From Melittangium boletus DSM 14713 (GTDB taxonomy: Bacteria > Myxococcota > Myxococcia > Myxococcales > Myxococcaceae), in contig NZ_CP022163.1 in the NCBI RefSeq assembly GCF_002305855.1, forward strand, positions 7,879,765 through 7,943,764: a stretch of 64,000 nt of DNA. The letters are read 5' to 3'. Position numbers and translations under genes: made by a program. The notes beneath the pieces were generated by a model. It had not been told where the DNA came from. It was given only the letters and a program-made list of their open reading frames with translations, and ran no database searches. The stretch's first letter is position 1; every line of letters begins with the position of its first letter. Below, in pieces: positions 58,508-64,000 of the stretch.

Positions 58508-59089
58508 ATGCACGCCCCAGGTTGGTTTTCCGAGGAAGCTCGAACCCGAGCCCTGCTTCCGGTGGCACTTGTCTGTCTGTTGCTCTTGGGTGTGACGGGC
58601 TGTGCGACCGAGCGCCAGCACTTGATCGAGCGCAGCGCCGCCTACGTCGCCTACCGGCTCCCCTCCGAGCAGGTGCTGGAGGTGGCCCGCGAGCTCCTCA
58701 GGGAGCAGGGGTACCTCATCCTGGAGAGTCGAGATCCCCTGTATGTCCGGACCTCCTGGCGGACGAAGTTCGACGAGAGCCTCGACATCGGAGGGGTTCG
58801 GGAGCGGCACCTCGTCATCGGGACGCGGCTGGACGACGGTCGCTTCGCGCTGAAGGCGTACCGTATCTCCTACACCACCATCGGCCGGACCGCGCCCCAT
58901 CCAGTCTCCTCGAAGAATGAAACGACGGGCACGCAGCGGATGACCAAGGGCGATCCTCTCTCCTATGCCGAGCCGGTGCTCGTCCGGGACCTGGAGCTGG
59001 AATGGCGGATCCTCTCCCGGGTGGCTCCCTCTGTCGCCCACGAGCTGGAATCCCAGGTGGATCAGTACCTCGCCACTGGTTCGAACTGA
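58508..59089 (+). CDS. Lipoprotein of unknown function
   Basis: 193 residues from the ATG at 58508 (CAGGAG upstream). Signal peptide LLPVALVCLLLLGVTGC with lipobox VTGC. The mature part begins ATERQHLIERSAAYVAYRLP and has alternating helices and strands (QVLEVARELLREQGYLIL; TSWRTKFDE). This is a BamC/NlpB-like or DUF-type fold by eye only. No recognised family. The frame upstream of 58508 is in IS66 relic DNA and is not used. It ends 60 bases before a membrane-enzyme gene. Confidence 0.7.
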   Translation: MHAPGWFSEEARTRALLPVALVCLLLLGVTGCATERQHLIERSAAYVAYRLPSEQVLEVARELLREQGYLILESRDPLYVRTSWRTKFDESLDIGGVRERHLVIGTRLDDGRFALKAYRISYTTIGRTAPHPVSSKNETTGTQRMTKGDPLSYAEPVLVRDLELEWRILSRVAPSVAHELESQVDQYLATGSN

Positions 59090-59149
59090 GGAAGGCGCTC
59101 CACCGAAGGACGTGGCGCTGAACGGGCGTGGCTGGTTCAATGGAGGGCA

Positions 59150-62100
59150 ATGAACGCACGCGTTTGGAGGATCGCCCCGTTGTTGTTCGGTTCGGGGTTT
59201 TGCGCGCTGGTGTACCAGACGGCATGGCAGCGCGAGCTGCGCCTCATCTTCGGTGCCTCCACGGCGGCATCCGCCGCGGTCCTGGCCATCTTCATGGGCG
59301 GTATGGGTCTGGGCGGAGCGCTGCTCGGGGCGAGGGTGGACCGGAACAAGCGTCCGCTGGCCTTCTACGCCGACCTGGAGCTGCTCATCGCCCTGAGCGC
59401 GGCCTTGACGCCGCTCCTGGTGTGGCTGGTGCGCTCCGTCTACGTGTCCATGGGCGGCACGGTGGTCCTGGGCATGGGCCTGGGCTCGGTGGTTCGGCTG
59501 GTGCTGTCGGCGTTGGTGCTCGCGGTGCCCACGCTCCTCATGGGGGGCACGCTGCCCGCGGCGGCGCGCGCGGCGGAAACGCCCGACGATGTCCGGCGCC
59601 GGGCGCTCGCGGTGCTCTACGGCCTCAACACCCTGGGCGCCGTGGCGGGGGCCACCGCCTCCACCTTCCTGCTCTTCGAGGTATTCGGCACCCGCACCAC
59701 CCTGTGGTTGGCGAGTCTGCTCAACATCGTGGTCGCCCTCGTGGCCCGCTCGGTGGCGCGAGGACTGCCCGAACAGGGTGAAGCCGCCCCCGCGTCCGCC
59801 CCCTCGGCGGTGGACACCGGCGCCAGCCTCCTCCCGCCGCGCCGCTTCGTGCTCGCGGCCGCCGCCCTGGTGGGCTTCGCCTTCTTCCTCATGGAGATGG
59901 TGTGGTACCGGATGCTGGGTCCGCTCCTGGGCGGCTCCACCTTCACGTTCGGCCTCATCCTGGTGGTGGCGCTCGCGGGAATCGGACTGGGCGGCGCGGC
60001 CTACGCGGCCTGGGGCCAGGATCGCCCGGCCACCCCGCGCGGCTTCGCCCTCACGTGCCTCGTGGAGGCCCTGCTGCTCGCCGTGCCGCTCGCCCTGGGG
60101 GATCGGCTGGCGGTGCTCGCGGCGATGGTGCAGCCCCTGTCCGCCTTCGGCTTCGGTGGGCTCGTGCTTGGTTGGGCGGTCGTCGCCGCGCTGGTGGTTT
60201 TTCCCGCCGCCTTCGTGTCCGGCGTGCAGTTCCCCCTGTTGTTGGCGCTGCTGGGCCGCGGCGGCGACGAGGTCGGCCGACAGGTGGGGCAGGCCTATGC
60301 CTGGAACACCGTGGGCTCCATCGTGGGCTCGCTGGCGGGCGGCTTCGGCTTGTTGCCCCTGCTGTCCGCGCCCGGCGTCTGGCGGCTGGTGGGGGGTGTG
60401 CTCGTGGCCCTGGGCCTGGTGGCCGTGGGGCTGTCCCTGCGCCAGGAGCGCACTTCCGCCGTCCGGCTCCTGCCCTCCCTGCTCGTGGCCGTGTTCACCG
60501 TCCTGCTGCTCACCACCGAGGGGCCCACCGCGGCCTGGCGCCACAGCGGAATCGGCGCCGGACGTGCCCAGCTGGAAGCCACCACCACCAATGCCCTGCA
60601 TGAGTGGCGCATGAAGCAGCGGCTGTGGATGTTGTGGGAGGTGGATGGCGTGGAGAGCAGCGTGGGGCTCCAGGGCTCGGATGGCTTGTCGTTCATCGTC
60701 AACGGCAAGTCGGATGGCAACAGCATTGGCGACTCCGGCACCCAGGTGATGGGTGGCCTCATCGGCGCGCTGGCCCACCCCCATCCCCGCAGCTCGATGG
60801 TCATCGGCCTGGGCACCGGCAGCACCGCGGGCTGGCTGGGCGCGGTGCCGGAGATGGAGCGGGTGGACGTGTTGGAGATAGAACCCGCGATCGTCGAGGT
60901 CGCGCGCCAGTGCGCCGACGTCAACGAGCACGTGCTCGACAATCCCAAGGTCCACATCTTCTTCGACGACGCCCGCGAGGTCCTGCTCGCGTCCAAGCAG
61001 TCCTACGACATCATCTTCTCCGAGCCCTCCAATCCCTACCGGGCCGGCATCTCCAGCCTCTTCTCCCGCGAGTTCTACCAGGCGGTTCGGCGACGGCTGG
61101 CCCCCGGGGGAATCTTCCTGCAGTGGGTGCAGGGCTACGAGGTGGACGCACGCACGGTGACCAGCGTCTATGCCACGCTCTCCACGGAGTTCGGCGCCGT
61201 GGAGACCTGGCAGACGATGGGGGGAGATCTCATCCTCCTGGCCACGGAGGAGCCCTTCCGCCACGACCTGGAGCGGATGCGCGCGCGGCTGTCCCAGGAG
61301 CCCTACCGCCGGGCGCTGCCTTCCGTCTGGAGCACCGATGAGCTGGAGGGCGTGCTCTCGCGCTTCATCGCGGGCCCCGCGCTGACCCGCGAACTGACCG
61401 AGGGCCAGGAGGAACTCATCAACACGGATGATCTGTCGTACGTGGAGTTCGCCTTCGCCCGGAGCGTGGGCCGCTCGCGGACGGGTTTCTCGACCTCCCT
61501 GCTGCGCAACGCCGGAATCCGGGTGGGGGCGGATCGGCCCGAGATGGCCCGAGGCTCGGCGGACTGGCAGCGCGTCGAGGAGGTGCGGGCCTTCTCGGGC
61601 GTGGAGTGGCCCCTGGCGAAACGGGGTGACCTGAATCCGGACGCGCTGAAGAAGACCCGGGCCTTCGCCGAGGCCTATGGGCGCGGCCAATACCCGGAGG
61701 CACTGCGGCTCTGGCGCGAGGGGGGAGGGCAGCCCCGGGGTCCGTTGGAGCTCAGGATCGTGGCGGATTTGCTGAGCATGCATGGGGACGACGCCGCGCT
61801 GCCGCTCTTGTCACGGTTGGACGGCACGCGTCCCATCGACGCCGAGCTGCTGCGCGCCCAACTGAACTGGACCCAGGGCCGTCTCCCCGAGGCGACGCAA
61901 GCGCTCGAGCGGGCCTTCACCCAGCTGCGCCAGACGCCCTGGAGCAACACCCTGCTGCTCGAGAGGACCCTGCGCATGATCGACGCCATCTCGGGAAAGG
62001 ACGCGGCGTTGGGTCGGCGGCTGTGGGCCGTGATGACCGAGCCCTTCTCCAATCATCGAGGAGAATCTAGACGCCGACAGATCCGGGTAGCGTTGGCCCA

Positions 62101-62359
62101 CTCGCTGGGTTTCTCGGAGTTCTGTGTCGATGCGCTCGCGTCCTATGAGCCCTATCCCCCCTGGAACAAGCATTTCCTCGAGATGCGCGCCCGGTGCTAC
62201 GTGGAGAATCACTCCGCGCTCGAGGATCAGGCGCTGACGGAGCTCGCGGACTTCCTGGCCACCGAACCTCCGTCCCTGCTGGCCGACGACAGCCCAGCGG
62301 GTCCGCCCCCCCCATCCAACGAGGACTCCCGCTCCTCCGCCGGGGAAGAAGCGCCATAG
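59150..62359 (+). CDS. Membrane-fused spermidine synthase-like protein
   Basis: 1069 residues. The N-terminal roughly 450 residues are about 12-14 membrane helices with the MFS-like opening FGSGFCALVYQTAWQRELR and repeated GGALLGA / GLGGAAY motifs. Residues about 480-720 form a spermidine-synthase/methyltransferase domain: SSVGLQGSDG, SMVIGLGTGSTAGWLG (nucleotide-binding glycine loop), VDVLEIEPAIVE, DDAREVLLASKQSYDIIFSEPSNPY, FYQAVRRRLAPGG. The last 340 residues are soluble, rich in helices. Similar fused proteins are widespread and poorly studied; true aminopropyl transfer is not proven. The catalytic Asp of soluble enzymes is replaced by E-P-S-N-P. Confidence 0.88.
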   Translation: MNARVWRIAPLLFGSGFCALVYQTAWQRELRLIFGASTAASAAVLAIFMGGMGLGGALLGARVDRNKRPLAFYADLELLIALSAALTPLLVWLVRSVYVSMGGTVVLGMGLGSVVRLVLSALVLAVPTLLMGGTLPAAARAAETPDDVRRRALAVLYGLNTLGAVAGATASTFLLFEVFGTRTTLWLASLLNIVVALVARSVARGLPEQGEAAPASAPSAVDTGASLLPPRRFVLAAAALVGFAFFLMEMVWYRMLGPLLGGSTFTFGLILVVALAGIGLGGAAYAAWGQDRPATPRGFALTCLVEALLLAVPLALGDRLAVLAAMVQPLSAFGFGGLVLGWAVVAALVVFPAAFVSGVQFPLLLALLGRGGDEVGRQVGQAYAWNTVGSIVGSLAGGFGLLPLLSAPGVWRLVGGVLVALGLVAVGLSLRQERTSAVRLLPSLLVAVFTVLLLTTEGPTAAWRHSGIGAGRAQLEATTTNALHEWRMKQRLWMLWEVDGVESSVGLQGSDGLSFIVNGKSDGNSIGDSGTQVMGGLIGALAHPHPRSSMVIGLGTGSTAGWLGAVPEMERVDVLEIEPAIVEVARQCADVNEHVLDNPKVHIFFDDAREVLLASKQSYDIIFSEPSNPYRAGISSLFSREFYQAVRRRLAPGGIFLQWVQGYEVDARTVTSVYATLSTEFGAVETWQTMGGDLILLATEEPFRHDLERMRARLSQEPYRRALPSVWSTDELEGVLSRFIAGPALTRELTEGQEELINTDDLSYVEFAFARSVGRSRTGFSTSLLRNAGIRVGADRPEMARGSADWQRVEEVRAFSGVEWPLAKRGDLNPDALKKTRAFAEAYGRGQYPEALRLWREGGGQPRGPLELRIVADLLSMHGDDAALPLLSRLDGTRPIDAELLRAQLNWTQGRLPEATQALERAFTQLRQTPWSNTLLLERTLRMIDAISGKDAALGRRLWAVMTEPFSNHRGESRRRQIRVALAHSLGFSEFCVDALASYEPYPPWNKHFLEMRARCYVENHSALEDQALTELADFLATEPPSLLADDSPAGPPPPSNEDSRSSAGEEAP

Positions 62360-62383
62360 GCCACGTGTGGTAGGGCCAACGCC

Positions 62384-63184
62384 ATGACTGTGCCTCAGTC
62401 CCCGGTGCTCGAGTTTCCAGCGATGCTCCACGGCCCTATCGGGACCATCCTCCGCAAGGTGAGAGCCAAGGGCCAGGGGTGGGCCCGGGAGTACCTCAAG
62501 ACGGGCGGCTTTACCCAGCCCCGGCAGATGCTCCAGGTGCCGCCTGGTGAACTGCTGATCGTACACTCGGGGGCTGAGTTTGACTTCATTCCCCGCTCGT
62601 ACTGGCGGGTGCACCTGTTCGCTGACGTCTTTATCGGCTTGAATGGCGGCGTCCCGGAAGAGGAATGCCAGCGAATGGAGGATGCCTTCGAGACCTTCTG
62701 CCTGAGCACCCCGTGGGGGGCTCTCTACCATGCCGTGTCTCCTCCTCCTCTGCGCAGCGCGGATCGCATGGCGAGGCGGCTCGCCGCGCTACTGCGCTTC
62801 TGGACTGTACTCCAGGGCCCTCGCTACGCGTTCTGGTTCGATCGCAAGTACACGCTGGAGGAGCTGGTGGAGGATATCTATGGCAAAACACTGGATGCGT
62901 GGTGCCCCGGGGGTCCCGCCTCGGTTCGCGAGCACCTGGCGCTGACCGTGGATCGAATGTCTTGCGCTACCCGAGAGGATTGCATGGAGGCCATGCTCCG
63001 GGTGATTCCTGTCTTGGTAGCGGAGGACACTGGATTCAAGCACCGCGAGGTTCTCATTGACCCGGGCTTTCTGCGCGAGCGCCTCGCCTCGCTTTCCCCG
63101 AAGGACTTCGGGGATGTATCCGGCGCCTATAAATACACGGTGACCATGCAGTTGGCTGCCTGGGACAGGCAGTTGGGGCGGTAG
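62384..63184 (+). CDS. Unknown 267-residue myxobacterial family, copy 2
   Basis: 266 residues, soluble. Paralogue of 38987-39790, sharing FTQPRQMLQVPPGELLIVH against FLVPRQMVEVAPGEVLVAH, PWGALY, a helix ending LLRFW, TLEELV, DAWCPGGPASVRE and ATREDCMEAM. By eye the two are roughly 35 percent identical. It starts 24 bases after the previous gene. The first 20 residues (PVLEFPAMLHGPIG) align with LQLPSFLHGTFR of copy 1. No family name known to me and no active-site motif seen. Confidence 0.68.
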   Translation: MTVPQSPVLEFPAMLHGPIGTILRKVRAKGQGWAREYLKTGGFTQPRQMLQVPPGELLIVHSGAEFDFIPRSYWRVHLFADVFIGLNGGVPEEECQRMEDAFETFCLSTPWGALYHAVSPPPLRSADRMARRLAALLRFWTVLQGPRYAFWFDRKYTLEELVEDIYGKTLDAWCPGGPASVREHLALTVDRMSCATREDCMEAMLRVIPVLVAEDTGFKHREVLIDPGFLRERLASLSPKDFGDVSGAYKYTVTMQLAAWDRQLGR

Positions 63185-63193
63185 GAATGCTGG

Positions 63194-64000
63194 CTAGTGG
63201 TGCAGCAACCACTTCGCGAACGGTTCCCAGGCGAGTACCGGAGCATCCTCCGCGTACAAGAGATCGCCATGGCCGAAGTCCTCGGCGACTCGCTCCGGCC
63301 CGAACCGATGGACGACGAGCGTGGTGACGTCGGTCGACGAGACCCTCGTCGTCGAGTACAGACCGCGGTCGCCAAACCCGCCAGCGGCGCCGAGATAGAA
63401 GAGCGGGACGCGGATGTTGGCGAGCGCGGGCCTCGGCGAAGTGCCGCACCAGATGTCATCGAAATCCGCGGCCTCGCGCATGGACTGGTGGGGCGGCGCG
63501 CTGGCGAACCACGCGCTCACCCTGTTTTCGGACGACTCGCGCAACCCCGTGACATCGCCATGGGCGTCGAGGAGCGGCGCGCTCAAGTGGTACACCGGCG
63601 TGTACGGCGCGAGCCAGTAGGTCAGACCCGCCAGCGTGAGCAGGACGCCGCGATTCGTGTAGGACGGAAACACGGGCGAGCGCTCATCGGGCGAGCTCCG
63701 AGCCAACAGGCCCGCTGTGATGAACAAGCTGTTGCTGGAGTCGGTCACTCCCTGGGCCAGGGCGTCGCGCTCCGCCGCGGCATTGGCGCACGCGAAGTCC
63801 CGCAGGTCGGCGTCCTCGGGCGAGATGTCGTAGTAGATGTCGAGCGCGGCGATCGCCGAGACGTGGCGGCCATCGGCGGCGGCGTACGCGTAGGTGAGCT
63901 GGGCGCCATGTGAGAACCCGCCGAGGACGATTCGACCTGGATCTCGGTCGGTGAGGGTCCGCGTCGCCCGCGCGAAGGCGAGCGCGACAGCGGTGTCCTC
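63194..64000 (-). CDS. Alpha/beta hydrolase, 5' end beyond window
   Basis: At least 268 codons on the minus strand, open at base 64000. The nucleophile elbow is GGFSHGA (Ser in G-x-S-x-G), about 35 residues into the visible part, followed by ALDIYYDISPEDADL. The catalytic His is probably in FGHGDLLYAEDAPVL near the end, and the acid in an intermediate DDIW or later Asp. This layout, with a long inserted lid (SNSLFITAGLLARSSPDERS), suggests a secreted or periplasmic esterase/peptidase-like hydrolase. Its tail converges with the preceding gene, nine bases apart. Confidence 0.82.
   Translation of the reverse strand, partial: EDTAVALAFARATRTLTDRDPGRIVLGGFSHGAQLTYAYAAADGRHVSAIAALDIYYDISPEDADLRDFACANAAAERDALAQGVTDSSNSLFITAGLLARSSPDERSPVFPSYTNRGVLLTLAGLTYWLAPYTPVYHLSAPLLDAHGDVTGLRESSENRVSAWFASAPPHQSMREAADFDDIWCGTSPRPALANIRVPLFYLGAAGGFGDRGLYSTTRVSSTDVTTLVVHRFGPERVAEDFGHGDLLYAEDAPVLAWEPFAKWLLHH

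Noticed and set aside
58289..61783. 1164-residue minus-strand frame opposite the spermidine-synthase-like gene
   Set aside because: Gln/His/Arg-rich shadow typical of antisense to GC-rich genes; no recognisable fold.

Overview
The window is high-GC DNA from a myxobacterium, most likely of the Cystobacter/Archangium/Melittangium group. The evidence is the gliding-motility glt genes, lipoprotein toxins of the SitA type, a DUF2381 paralogue, MYXO-CTERM-like tails on two secreted proteins and long, strongly codon-biased reading frames. Nothing here identifies the species. No tRNA, rRNA or CRISPR array was seen. All family names are from recognition of the protein sequence, not from a search.

Layout. 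1-6.7 kb is housekeeping: a MoxR ATPase cut by the window edge, a STAS protein, a lytic transglycosylase, a tiny membrane protein overlapping a zinc-ribbon protein, a HupE/UreJ-like membrane protein, two myxobacterial unknowns and a stand-alone rplC (L3) with its own promoter. 6.9-18.6 kb is one contiguous set of gliding-machinery genes, gltA-gltB-gltC-gltD-gltE-gltF-gltG-gltH, all on the plus strand and punctuated by internal terminators. 18.6-20.9 kb is a SitA-type lipoprotein toxin with its immunity gene. 21-27.8 kb holds, on the minus strand, a TPR-CHAT protease-like lipoprotein and a PQQ-type sugar dehydrogenase with Calx-beta/Ig repeats. 27.9-31.6 kb is an insertion-sequence relic followed by an AAA+ ATPase/S8 subtilase gene pair, the best candidate for a little-described (possibly defensive) system. 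31.8-38.3 kb encodes a giant IPT/TIG-repeat lipoprotein. 38.4-39.8 kb has a NADAR protein and a family member that is repeated at 62.4 kb.

39.8-46.7 kb is a seven-gene minus-strand operon: SGNH hydrolase, two left-handed beta-helix acyltransferases, acyl carrier protein, asparagine synthase, acyl-AMP ligase and NAD synthase-like amidase. It looks like a pathway that activates, carries, amidates and transfers an acyl group onto a surface molecule; no product is known to me.

46.9-58.4 kb is a mobile-element graveyard and toxin-exchange zone. It contains IS3-type relics, an hxlR relic, a HEATH-motif lipoprotein, a lactonase-like metallo-hydrolase, a RAYT transposase flanked by inverted repeats with REP-like repeats elsewhere, and an intact IS66 element (52038-54493) inserted in a DUF2381 gene with a perfect 8-bp target duplication. 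It also holds a second SitA-like toxin/immunity pair (DUF6310/DUF5953), an orphan toxin C-terminus with intact immunity gene, and a decayed IS66. 58.5-64 kb returns to ordinary genes: a lipoprotein, a membrane-embedded spermidine-synthase fusion, the second copy of the 267-residue family and an alpha/beta hydrolase cut by the window edge.
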